From: Paraphysomonas bandaiensis
Lineage: Eukaryota; Chrysophyceae
DNA length: 64,000 bases
Assembly (NCBI GenBank): GCA_965644295.1
Contig: CBFFRP010000419.1
Span: 62,001 to 126,000 of the forward strand
Direction: 5' to 3'
The position numbers and the translations under genes are program-made. Position 1 is the stretch's first letter. Each line of letters opens with the position of its first letter. Positions 52,901-63,456 of this stretch are shown here, one piece after another. The notes below the pieces were generated by a model that saw only the letters and a program-made list of their open reading frames with translations, made no database searches and was not told where the DNA came from.

Positions 52901-55900
52901 ATGACTGACAATGATACACTGGATAATGAGGAATTAGCTGATGCGAACTACTCAGAGGTTACTGATAGTGTCGCATTCAGTTTGGTTGATGATTTACTTC
53001 GTACTAAAAAGGTTTGTATGTATATATATGTGTATATATAGTTATATATGTAACAATTGTGTAGATAACTAATGGAGAAGCGGAGTTTATGAGAGATCGT
53101 TATAGGAAACTATATGATATTGTTATGACATGTCGAAACAGAGATGCTGGATTATCAAAAAAGATTAGAGGTCTTACCAATGATATTTTAGCTGAGAAAA
53201 TTGCATTTGAAAAAGTTAAAGCGGAAGAGAATGAACAGATGAAGAATCTGCGGAAGCTTGAACAGGACAGAGATGCCGTACAGAAGGTGATATACATTCA
53301 TAATACGAACTATCTGTATATGTATTGTTGTAGTTCTGCTGTGATTTATATATTTATTTCAATGTTGGACTAATATATTTCGTTCCTTCGTCTTTAGGAC
53401 CTTGATTTCACCAGCCAGCGTGATGTTATGGCGAAATTCGAGTTGGCTGAATTTAAGAAGGTCCATGAGGAGCTCAATGAATCATTAGCTAGAATGAGAA
53501 AAGAAAATAGCGATCTTGTGGAACCGGTGTTGAACGGATTAAAGGAGCAGGTTTGTATTATATAACGTATCGTGACCGGCTAACGATTCTATAGATCGCC
53601 ACACTAAATGAGCAACTGCAAGAGTCTGAGGATATGGAGGAACGGGAAGTTAACCACAAGAAGAGTCTTCTAGAAAAGGTTAAGGAGTTGGAGAAGCAGA
53701 AGGAACAGCTTGCCGAGGAGAAAGCTTCTCTCTTGTCAGATCTGGAAAAGGCTCGCACAGAGCCGGATCGCCTTTCCAGACAGGCCGAGAGTATTGAAAA
53801 GGCGGCTAACGTATTTGAAGCGGAACTGAAAAATACTCAGAGAAAAATTAAACAGAGTGACAATGAATTGGAGAAGCAGGCCAAGAAGATCAAAGAATCT
53901 GAGCGTCTCAAGCTGAATCTCATAGAGAAGTTGGAATTTCATCGACAGACACTAGTCCAGCGTGAAAATGACTGTGCTGTAATCCGTAAGCAACTCGAGA
54001 ACGAGAAGGCTACCCATCACGACTTAGTGACCACAAAGTTTGACTTAGGTCTGAAATCGAAGGAAGCAGATAGCGATTTGCGTCATAAGAACGATCAGAT
54101 AAATTTCATTCGAAAGGAATACGATAGTCTTAAACGACAGTACAAAAAGAAACGTGGTATAGCGGATCAAGTACGTGCAATCATCCCTCAGTTAGAGGAG
54201 CAGACAGTTAACCAAGAGCACGTGATGAGGTCATATAAAGAGGAAAGCGACGCCTGCAAGAAAAAAATAAGCTCACAGAAGGATGAAGTTGATATAGCAG
54301 TTGCACAGTTGCTGCAACAGGAGAATATCGAGAAAAATCAAGCTGAGGTATGATTTCGTAGTCAACCAGTTTGTTGAACTTATTGTTGTACTCGTTTGGT
54401 TGATATGGGTTTTATACGTTCGTTATTACAATTTTCTTTCGTTGATTTTATGATTATATTATATGAATTTCAATTATCGAAATCTAATGTGCTTAATATT
54501 CCGCAGATTCTCGAAAAAACTATCAAGGAGGTAGATGAGCTTGAAGCAGATGTGGTCCGGTGGATGGCAGAAGAGAAACGTCAGGGAAAGCTGATTGCTG
54601 TCCTTTCGGCCCAGCGTGACATCAAGGCACGTGAAAGTGCTCGTGTAGAACAAAAGCAAAAGGATGCTAGGCAGCACGTACGAATGAAGGAATTAATTAT
54701 ATTAGATCTTACTAAACGTTGCAACGAGCTCTCTAATCGTCTGAAAGAGTTCTCAGCCTTGTATGAAGTAGTGAAGAATGAGCGGAATAAGTACGTGAAT
54801 TTGATACAGAGTAGCGCACAAGCTCTTGCAGAAATGAGAGAGAAGATTCGGATATTACATAATGAGGTGGGTTATTTACCGTAAACTTTGTAATGTGGCT
54901 GTATCTAAATGCCGTATTAGGCGGAAATCCTCCGGAATGAAAGCACGGCTAAGGACAAAGCGCTCGCTAAAGAACGCACTTCTCACCAAAATGCACAGAG
55001 CCAACGAGATGCCTTGCGTCAAGAGATGAATAAACTTCTCGCTGAGTATAGGCAGAAGCAGAGCGTAGTGGAGCAGCAGATCCAAGAAATTGATAAGCTC
55101 AATTTAGTCATCAATAATTTGGAGAAAGAAATGTTGGATTTGAAGTCTCGTTACGAGCGAGCTGTAGAAGAGAGAAACGTGACTGGTGTGCAGCTAATTG
55201 ATCGCAATGATGAGTTATGTATACTATACGAGCGGTCGAATCAACAACAAGAAGCCCTCAAAAAGGGTGAAATTCAGTTGCGCAAGAAAGAAGAAGAAGT
55301 GCGAATGACCAAACTGCAGCTGGACGAATTAATGCGACAGTACCATGCTGCGACTAAGCGGGTGCCTGAGATCGGAAAATGTCAAGCAAGGATAGCGGAG
55401 TTGGAAGAGATGTTAGTGCAAGAGCGGCAGCAAACAGATGCAATGAGTGCGAAACTGGAGGACCCAGGTAACACGGACCGCTGGCGGGCATTGGATGGCG
55501 AAGACGCGACGATTGAACAACTTATCTCAAAATCACGTGTACTGGAAGAACGGCTGGATGTGAAGCGCGAGCAGCTGTTAGAGAAAGAGCTCATATTAGA
55601 AGAGGTCACTTCACTTACAGAGAGGTTACGCAACCAGGCAGTTTCAAGGCGAGATAATTCCAAGAAGTTGGCTGATGAATTGAATTCTCTTCAAAGTCGC
55701 ATTAGAGACACCACGAAGAAAATGCTGGCGAGTGTCAGTGAACTATCAATGTATCAGGTATGATATATATATATGGAATGGGCTATTTGTATTGTAGATT
55801 ATTATCTTTGGATCTTTTTCTTCAGTCTGATATATACATGGTTTCATGCAAGTAATGTATTATATACACAGGCGACAGCACTTCGATTGCAACAAGAGAA

Positions 55901-56228
55901 GGTTGCACGAGAGAAGGTTCTGGAAGAGTCCAAGTGGCGGGTCGAGCGTGGTGAAGCTCCTTCAGAGGATGCTATAAAAGAATTTAATAGGGATGAAAGG
56001 CGGCGTTTACATGCTGCTGATACTGCAATGCGTCGAGAAGAGGAACTGCAAATGTCTTCAACTATGGGAGCTCTTAAGAGCAGCGCTGAGCCACGGCCAA
56101 CAGCCTACATACCAGATGATATTGGTATTCCTAAGCCATATGGCAATAGTGCACCATTTAAACCCACAGAAATGGGTAGCACAATGCGACACATACGGCA
56201 ACCAAACCCAAAACCAATTGAAATTTAA
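52901..56228 (+). CDS. CCDC146: CCDC146/MBO2-like axonemal coiled-coil protein
   Basis: Seven exons, all phase 0: 52901-53011, 53065-53286, 53398-53550, 53595-54347, 54507-54866, 54921-55757 and 55872-56228; 930 aa against about 955 for human CCDC146. Nearly all coiled coil. The diagnostic part is the C-terminus: TAYIPDDIGIPKPYGNSAPF, KPTEMGSTMRHIRQP and the final PKPIEI, which I associate with CCDC146 and its Chlamydomonas relative MBO2, needed for normal flagellar beating. This implies a flagellated host. Every exon being in phase 0 is notable. Other CCDC/CFAP coiled-coil proteins are the main alternative. Confidence 0.75.
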
Positions 56229-56773
56229 TTCCACTGGTGTTAGAGATACAGTTCGAGTGTGTCATTTCATTGTGGAATATGAGTTAGGTTTAAATGGATA
56301 TGTGGAACAATGTTACTATGTCATCGTGTGTAAAAATTTTTGTAATCATAATGATAGATATCACAAATTGTCACTGATAAAATATGATTCCACCTTCATT
56401 GTAATGTGCGCAATAATATTTCCGCTGATCAACATCGATTTCGAAAGGAGTGTAATAACCGTAAAGCAAGCTGTTTCAAGTTTTAAGATATATGTATTAA
56501 ATAATTTAAAAAGTAAAAACGGGTGGTCAATAAGGAGGAAGCAAGGCTATTAACTTTTAACCCTCGTCTTCTTGTTTGTCTAAGAGTATCGCTGGGTATT
56601 ATAAACACAAAACACAACAAAGAATTGAGAGCCATTTAAAGGTCTAGCCATAATAATTTCATCTTTCAACCCCAATATCATTATAATAAGCTCATTATCG
56701 TTGAATATCCAACAGTTTCGTAAATTAATTTACTATATGTATCTATTTTCTACTCCTATAACAGCAGTACAAA
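56229..56773. other. Convergent 3' spacer
   Basis: Between the coiled-coil gene and RNase H. The frame 55993-56553 is an out-of-frame continuation, not a gene. AT-rich. No repeat recognised. Confidence 0.4.
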
Positions 56774-57926
56774 TTAATTCTTAGTTTGAGTTGCTTCCAA
56801 CAGGGCCGCTCTTCCAGTCGTACACACTACGCCGTTAGCTGCCATCTTCGCCAGTTCGTCTGCTCTATCATTTAACCGGTCTCCACTGTGCCCCTTGACA
56901 TGTTTAAACTCTAAATCTATACCTTCATCGAGCACTTGCTTGTACAGTTTCCTAATTCGGAGTATCAAGTCACGATTCATTCGACCATTAAACTCTCCAA
57001 TAACACTTTTTACTGCATATTCGCTATCGTAATACACAACCACTGGACATTTTTCAATCAGCGAAGAAAACTCCTGAGCCAAAGAACGGCGATTGAGTAT
57101 CCAGTGCATTGCTTCTCCAACAGCCGTTAGTTCAGCAGTGTTATTCGAACCTGTGTATTATAAGTTGTACGGTAAGATGCAATGTAGTTTAGTGGCATAA
57201 GTGTTGCATTATAGGTAAGATGCAAACAGGCCCAAAAAAAAACTACATGCATATCTCTCACCTACAGTATACTCATACATGCATAGCTCTCACCTACAGT
57301 ATACTCATACATGCATAACCCTCACCTACAGTATACTCATACATGCATAACTCTCACCTACAGTATACTCATACATGCATAGCTCTCACCTACAGTATAC
57401 TCATACATGCATAGCTCTCACCTACAGTATACTCATACATGCATAACCCTCACCTACAGTATACTCATACATGCATAGCTCTCACCTACAGTATACTCAT
57501 ACATGCATAGCTCTCACCTACAGTATACTCATACATGCATAACTCTCACCTACAGTATACTCATACATGCATAGCTCTCACCTACAGTATACTCATACAT
57601 GCATAGCTCTCACCTACAGTTGCTCCTAAGTATAACTGCGACTGTTTATTAAGTACAACAGGTCCAAATATCTCCTCTATAATCTCTTCATCAGGTAGAG
57701 TGGCTATCACTACTGACCATCCAGTTGGACATGCTTGTGACTTGACATTCTTATTTCCTATAGAAGAAGATAACGTTACTATGTCCTGTTTGTCCCAATA
57801 ATTCGTACCTAAGCATGACCCATCTGTGTATATAACAATAGAAGATGCACTATTGATTGTATGAGTAGAGAATGAGTGACGTAATGATGGTCGAATGAAG
57901 GTTGATATTACTTTGAATGCACGCAT
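56774..57926 (-). CDS. Ribonuclease H (RNase H1-type)
   Basis: Degrades RNA in RNA-DNA hybrids. Two exons in phase: 57614-57926 and 56774-57150, 229 aa. Catalytic acids: D in VIYTDGSCLG, E in NNTAELTAVGEA, D in VVYYDSEYAVKS and D in LNDRADELA, with the KHVKGHSGD loop between the last two. The N-terminus (RAFKVISTFIRPSLRHSFST) looks like a mitochondrial presequence. No hybrid-binding domain. The intron of 463 bases is unusually long for this locus and is mostly a 32-bp minisatellite that contains copies of the 5' splice site. Confidence 0.88.
57246..57619. repeat. 32-bp minisatellite in the RNase H intron
   Basis: About 12 units of CATAGCTCTCACCTACAGTA plus TACTCATACATG, nearly identical. It begins inside the intron and runs into the last six bases of exon 1. 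On the gene strand each unit includes CTGTAG|GTGAGAG, the sequence used as the 5' splice site at 57614. Confidence 0.95.
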
Positions 57927-58562
57927 TGAGAGATATGTGTGGATAGGGTGGTAACTATGAAACTATTGGAGAGGTTTGCATATACATATACATGTACATG
58001 TACATACATAACAGCAGGACACACAGCAGTACTTTGTATATGGCTAGAGAGTACAGACAGAAATTGCATCTAAAATGTATCAATTTACACCTATTTTTAG
58101 TCTTGGAGGGGTATTTTCAACTAATTTCTATATTTTTACATTACGAGAATTGTTTTTTTTCAATATTTTCTACAAATTTCACTTTTCACTTAAAAAATTA
58201 GGACTTTTGCAATGAAAAAAACGATGACCACCCATATATCCCAATATCCTAGTACGGAGATACCGGTAGTGTACAATACTATTTCTGCGTATGTATATTT
58301 TTCTCCAAAGATGCCTCTAATATTGAGACAATAATTATCTGTATCCTAGCCGTAGTTGTATATTAGAAATGTGGAGTATTTATGCATCAATTTATTTCCG
58401 AAATAATAAGATGCTGACCTGCCGATACGTGGAAATGGTTCGGAAATTTCCTCATCTTGTCCCTCTACAGTGCGCTGCTGCAGTATGGCAGCCAACACAT
58501 AGAGAGAAGCATCATTATTATACACATATTAGCAGACTGAGAGAGAAGAGAAGATCAATAGA
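57927..58562. other. Upstream region with CAGCAGTA motifs and a MITE copy
   Basis: Between divergent RNase H and the DUF2828 gene. ACAGCAGGACACACAGCAGT at about 58010 and a reversed MITE copy at 58287-58429. No gene. Confidence 0.5.
58287..58429 (-). repeat. MITE-like repeat, copy D (reverse orientation)
   Basis: Complement of the core seen at 1649, 28614 and 28901: AAGATGCCTCTAA, GAGACAATAATTATCTGTAT, AGCCGTAGTTGTAT and the end CTGCCGATACGTGG. Confidence 0.6.
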
Positions 58563-60665
58563 ATGTCTGCCTTTGTACCTGCCCCTGCACCTGCACCCAT
58601 GTCTGCCTTCAAGCAAGCTGTTCTTAACAGTGAAAATCCTGATGATGGTATGCTGCGCACACGAGGAGAGAACAGACACCCTGCTCTAACAGCTGCTGGA
58701 CTCGGCGACTCTCTTCTGGCTCTATTCGATAAATTCTTTCAAGGAATTTCAGAGAGAGATCTGCGTGAAAGCATCCGCAGAGTGATCGAAGAGTCTCGCG
58801 CAAAGTCTGATATTGAGATCATCGTCAATCTATTCGTAATGGCGTTCCACACGAGATGGTGTCGAGGAGGAAAAGGCGCTAAGTTACCTTTCTATCAGTG
58901 CCTCAAGATTCTCTATGAAGTGTTTCCTGTTCCCGTAGAGCATTTAATAAGCCTTATACCACAGTATGGGTACTGGAAAGATTTACTGTTGTTACTAGAG
59001 GAGGTCAAAGAAAATCCTGTGTGTGGTGTAAACTATGAGCGTCTTGAAGATGTGATTTGGAATGTATACGCTAAACAACTTTCTGAGGACTACGTTGCTT
59101 TACAAACTCATAAAGCAGCTGGAACTACACCTTCTTTATCTTTTGCGGGAAAATACGCCCCGCGGGAACATAAGCATTTGGATGGATCGCTGAAGGGGGT
59201 CAAAAATCTTGCGAAGAGAATGTTTAAAGACGATTCTATCATTGTTCTTCCTGGGTCAATCCATCCCAATGAAACTGATGACGGTGTACTCATTGATAAT
59301 CAAGGCGAAGAAATGTTGGAAGGCTGCGGTAGCAAGAGTCGCTCCCACACTTCTTCCCTAAAACGTAAGTACCGAGAGGTAGTGTCATCACTGGCGACCG
59401 CATTAGACATACCGGAGGTTAAGATGTGTGCACATCAATATAGCGAAATTAAAATATCAGGTATTCCCTCAAAGTGCCTATCAAAGAATGAGAAAGCCTT
59501 CGCAAATGAAAGGTTGCATGAAGCCCCTCATGGCCCCGTCGAGGAAGAGAGGGGAAACCGATACCCACATAACCCTGACCGCGTCGGGTGTCGCAAGAAC
59601 CTCATCAACGCGCTCAGCACAGGAAATGTAAAGGGTGCACAAAACTATCCACACGAGTACGTAGAAAAGGTTTTTCGGAGCAGGAATATGTCAATTGTGA
59701 GCAAGCTGACGGTGAATGCGCAATGGGTCAGTATGAGGGGAAGTATTGAGCGCATGGTATCTCAGAGACGTGAGTCCAAGGGATCGGCCTTATCTGAAGT
59801 GTCTCTTGGAAATCTTGTCCCAATAGTGGATGTGTCCGGGTCAATGCATGGGACTCCAATGGCGGTGTCTATTGGCTTGGGAATTCTATGCTCAGAGCTC
59901 GCCAACCCCGCTTTTAAAGACCTTGTACTGACGTTTTCCGTCGACGCGACGTGGGTGCACCTAGGTGACTGCAATTCTTTTGTAGACAAGGTGAAGAAGC
60001 TCGAAGGAGCTCACTGGGGGTATAACACTGACTTCATAAAAGCCATGCAACGAGTTGCAGATGTGGTTAGAGACCACCATCTTGCTCAAAAAGATATACC
60101 TAACCTTCTGGTAATATCTGATATGCAGTTCGATGAAGCTTGGGGAAGCGATGAAACGGGATTGGCATGGAACACAGCATATGAAAATATAGAAAAAATG
60201 TTTCATGACCTTGGTATGGACATTAATGGCACACCATTCATCCCACCCTCTATCATTTTTTGGAACGTACGGGGGTCAGTGGGGTTCCCGGCTGCAGCAG
60301 ATGACAAGGGAGTGATTCTTCTGTCGGGATACTCCCCTGCCTTAATGAAGTTTATCCTGTCGGGTGAAATGGAAAGAGAGGAGGAGGAAAAGAGCCAGAA
60401 TGATCAAGGGGAGGTCTTGGTGAAGAAAAGGAAAGTAGAAGTGACCCCAGCGGAGGCATTGCATAACGTTCTTCATGACGAAGCACTGCTACCTGTTAGA
60501 CATGCTCTCAGAGGCCTATCGGAACACCTCGTTCCTCATTCTGAAAATTTGTTGTCTGATTCGCCACTACTGAACTCGAATATGAACATGAATCGGAATC
60601 GAAATATAAGCAGTAAAAGAAGAGGAATTGGAGGAAGAAGGGGAGGAAGACATAGATCGCTTTAA
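58563..60665 (+). CDS. DUF2828 / vWA-domain protein
   Basis: 700 aa, single exon. Opens with a Pro/Ala run, then AFKQAVLNSENPDD and ENRHPALTAAG, then the helical region VNLFVMAFHTRWCRGGKGAK with FYQCLKILYEVFP and IPQYGYWKDLLLLLEE (DUF2828). A vWA-like domain follows (about residues 420-610): VPIVDVSGSMHGTPM has the MIDAS DxSxS, LLVISDMQFDEAW supplies a further metal-site acid, and IIFWNVRG a core strand. The C-terminus is basic (SSKRRGIGGRRGGRHR). Found in plants, fungi, protists and some giant viruses; function uncertain, with a Ro60/TROVE-like architecture suggesting RNA binding. Confidence 0.85.
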   Translation: MSAFVPAPAPAPMSAFKQAVLNSENPDDGMLRTRGENRHPALTAAGLGDSLLALFDKFFQGISERDLRESIRRVIEESRAKSDIEIIVNLFVMAFHTRWCRGGKGAKLPFYQCLKILYEVFPVPVEHLISLIPQYGYWKDLLLLLEEVKENPVCGVNYERLEDVIWNVYAKQLSEDYVALQTHKAAGTTPSLSFAGKYAPREHKHLDGSLKGVKNLAKRMFKDDSIIVLPGSIHPNETDDGVLIDNQGEEMLEGCGSKSRSHTSSLKRKYREVVSSLATALDIPEVKMCAHQYSEIKISGIPSKCLSKNEKAFANERLHEAPHGPVEEERGNRYPHNPDRVGCRKNLINALSTGNVKGAQNYPHEYVEKVFRSRNMSIVSKLTVNAQWVSMRGSIERMVSQRRESKGSALSEVSLGNLVPIVDVSGSMHGTPMAVSIGLGILCSELANPAFKDLVLTFSVDATWVHLGDCNSFVDKVKKLEGAHWGYNTDFIKAMQRVADVVRDHHLAQKDIPNLLVISDMQFDEAWGSDETGLAWNTAYENIEKMFHDLGMDINGTPFIPPSIIFWNVRGSVGFPAAADDKGVILLSGYSPALMKFILSGEMEREEEEKSQNDQGEVLVKKRKVEVTPAEALHNVLHDEALLPVRHALRGLSEHLVPHSENLLSDSPLLNSNMNMNRNRNISSKRRGIGGRRGGRHRSL

Positions 60666-60683
60666 ATGTATGATCAAAGCACT

Positions 60684-60871
60684 TAACGGAAGTGGTTGCA
60701 CCTTGGTGCTTGCGGCGACGCACAAGCAGCTTCTGTAGCGTTAAATAGTAGGATAATAGAATTTGTGCTGATTAGTTATGGGTAGAGGTCTAACTAGTAG
60801 ACTAGTATTCAACTAGCCGCTATATCGGAACGAGTTTTTTAACGCCTATTGCTAAATAAAAAGACATTCAA
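60684..60871 (+). mobile_element. SINE-like retroposon, copy 1, with 15-bp target duplication
   Basis: 188 bp between two copies of TATGATCAAAGCACT (60669-60683 and 60872-60886). The element has GGTTGCACCTTGGTGCTTGC near its 5' end and ACGCCTATTGCTAAATAAAA near its 3' end. A second copy in reverse is at 62790-62978. No coding capacity; long target duplications and a fixed A-rich 3' end fit LINE-mobilised SINEs. No clear pol III A and B boxes. Confidence 0.75.
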
Positions 60872-61962
60872 TATGATCAAAGCACTGCGTCATGTACACT
60901 ATTTATAATAAAGCTTACATCGCCCAACATGTAGGAAGAATGATGAAGTGTTTTTTAAGAGTCTATAAAGAAATACCTTTAACGTACTAGCGTTTTCGAT
61001 TTGTGCAGGAGTGAAATACTTGCAACATTCTATGCATTGTCTTTAAATTCTAATCCTTTTACAACTCAAAACTCTTGAGATACTGATATCTGTTGTGTTT
61101 GCAAAAAATATCTGATATGTTAACTGACGGTGTAATAGATTAATTTATCTTTTAACACAACTCAGAATCAAACCTTATATCAGATTTAAACGGAGATTGA
61201 AAGAGCCGCAGTTCACTTTTAACCATTAGAGTAATACCTTCACTGCTAGCTCCAAATAAATGTCGCCGCCTTGTGTTTATCTTCTTACTTTGCTCTTTGC
61301 TACATTGAATGACATACAAAATATACATCGCTATCATGCGTGATTAAAAAACTATAAGTGGGTATAAGAGTCACGCTACAGATGTGACACTCATGAATCA
61401 CATAAAATCTAAATATACAGACGTAGAATGAATTACAAGGACCAGAGCACACAGCCGTGTCAAGTAGTATGGTATTAGTCTAACTATCATGAAATATGTC
61501 TGCATTATTAGTATATGTGTTTTAAGAGGCGCAGTCACCAGTTAACATTCAGTGGGCGGATTCCTTACACGTGTATGTATATATGTGGACATGTGTTGGG
61601 ATCACTGGAAATGCCTCAGAGACTTATTCTTATCATATAGGCGCCCATTGCACTCTATCGGATCTCAAGTTGCAGCTATGTCCGTGTTGCCATATTACAA
61701 TCAGTATGGTTCACTGGGTGGGGTGTCGCTTCCGTTTCGATGAAAGCTCACTTTCAATATATTGTGCCATTGAAGTGTGCAAATACTGTCGAATAGGTTA
61801 AACGAAAACATAACAGTAAAAGGTGCATATGGTTACAAAGAAAGTAAATTAATTTACTGATGTATAATATGTACAAGATATTTAAAGTTCACCGGTGAAA
61901 TTTTGATAAACATTTGTTAATGAGAACATTTGTTACATGAATATGATATGATGAATTTGAAG

Positions 61963-62770
61963 CAGGGCTAGGAAACAATATATTGCAATACTATTGTTAG
62001 AGAGCGCTCCATCAATACTATTGATGGAGTTTTTAAACAGGCCCAACAATACAATTACAATATATTGCAATTTATTGTCAATGTATTGCAATATATTAGT
62101 ATGACTAATCAGTAAGTAAACATATCCGTAGACTCCACTTTTAGTGTTAGTCATTAAGATCACATGACAACGAAACCAACTACTGCTTATAGCTAATAAA
62201 AATCCGCCTCTTCCTCATCCTCTGAGCCATCATTGGTGAAGTCAACATCACCATATTCATCCACAGTATTAATCGAAATATGCTAGTATCCGGCCACAAC
62301 TGTCGAATAGCTTTCAGAAACAACAGCATATTAAGTAGGATGGATACTATTGCGCAACACTGATATAATAATATTTTTAGCTGCGCTGAACAGACGTTCC
62401 CATGTATTGGAAGTACATACCAGGGCCTGGTAACCGTTAACGACTCGTGGACCTGTACGTTTCTAAATTTTTTGAGATGACTGAAGATTTTTATTTGCGT
62501 AGTCAACATTCAACATCAGCTTCATCATCCTCTGTAATGCTGTAATCAATTTCTCGGTTATTTATATCCATTTTGCACCCTACAGTTGAGAATCTTCTCT
62601 TATATGACTATCATAATATTGATTGCAATATATTGCAATATATTGTGAGCTACTTTAACAGAAACAATATTGATGGGATTTTTGGCCGGTCGACCAATCA
62701 ATATATTTTACAATATATTGCAATATATTGTACAATGTATTGCAATTCAATATATTGTTTCCTAGCCCTG
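61963..62770 (-). mobile_element. Short hAT-derived element, relative of 27788-29148
   Basis: 808 bp with the same terminal inverted repeat CAGGGCTAGGAAACAATATA. Keeps a decayed part of the dimerisation region (complement of about 62180-62420) and AT-rich CAATATATTG tracts. Flanks ATTTGAAG and TGATGAAG agree at the last five positions, a worn 8-bp duplication. Confidence 0.75.
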
Positions 62771-62789
62771 TGATGAAGCATTTTGACTA

Positions 62790-62978
62790 TATATTGAAAG
62801 TCTTTTTATTTAGCAATAGGCGTTAGAAACCTGTACCAATATAGTGGCTAGTTGAATGCTAGACATACTAGTTAGACCTCTACCCATAACTAATCAGCAC
62901 AAATTCCATTATCCTACTATTTAACGCTACGGAAGCTGCTTGTGCGTCGCCGCAAGCACCAAGGTGCAACCACAAGTG
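62790..62978 (-). mobile_element. SINE-like retroposon, copy 2, with 9-bp target duplication
   Basis: 189 bp, reverse of copy 1, flanked by TTTTGACTA at 62781-62789 and 62979-62987. Inserted next to the hAT-derived element. The sequence is close to copy 1, with small differences and one variable patch around 62825-62870. Confidence 0.75.
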
Positions 62979-63456
62979 TTTTGACTAATAATTTTAATTC
63001 TTTCTTTACAGCAAAACAACTTCAAGGGCTACGTGTAGGGCATAGGGCAAGGTTAATTTCAGTGTAATATCCTGTTCTAACGAAATATATCACACATTTT
63101 TCAATATGTTTTTCAATAAATTTACTGTTATAACATTTAAATAGTTACATTTTATAATATATAAATATAAGTTATGATCTCCCGTATAAATTTTAGCTGA
63201 TATCAGTGGAGGGAAAGTGATGCAAGATGGCTCACAGATAGTCAAAGGCAATCTCATTTCAGTACTTTTGATTGGCCTTTGTAGATGGTCGACACAAATT
63301 GTTAAATGAAAACATACGTAGCTTAAATACTTTCCAAGAATATGCACGCAGGCGAAAATATATTGATTTCTTTTATTTCTTATTACAAGCAAGCTTGTTT
63401 CCATTCAATGATACAAGTCAACGCAACAATTACATCAACTTAATTTTGGTGCCACA
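62979..63456. other. Spacer 3' of NDUFA5
   Basis: Continuation of the interrupted older repeat to about 63080 (AAGGTTAATTTCAGTGTAAT matches 14485), then AT-rich spacer. No gene. Confidence 0.4.

Larger units (their letters stand above)
60887..62978. other. Repeat-filled intergenic region
   Basis: No supported gene. From 61815 it is an older repeat (also at 14260) broken by the hAT-derived and SINE-like elements. The frame 61571-61801 (+) includes QLCPCCHITISM and VCKYC, a possible orphan Cys-pair exon, but has no start context or neighbours. Confidence 0.4.

Noticed and set aside
55993-56553. 186-codon frame overlapping the end of the coiled-coil gene
   Set aside because: Different frame from the supported last exon; no motif.
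57246-57619. CRISPR-like array
   Set aside because: Head-to-tail 32-bp units without unique spacers, in a eukaryotic intron: a minisatellite.
60684-62978. One 2.3-kb transposon with 188-bp terminal inverted repeats
   Set aside because: Each inverted copy has its own different target duplication (15 bp and 9 bp), so they are two separate insertions in opposite orientation.
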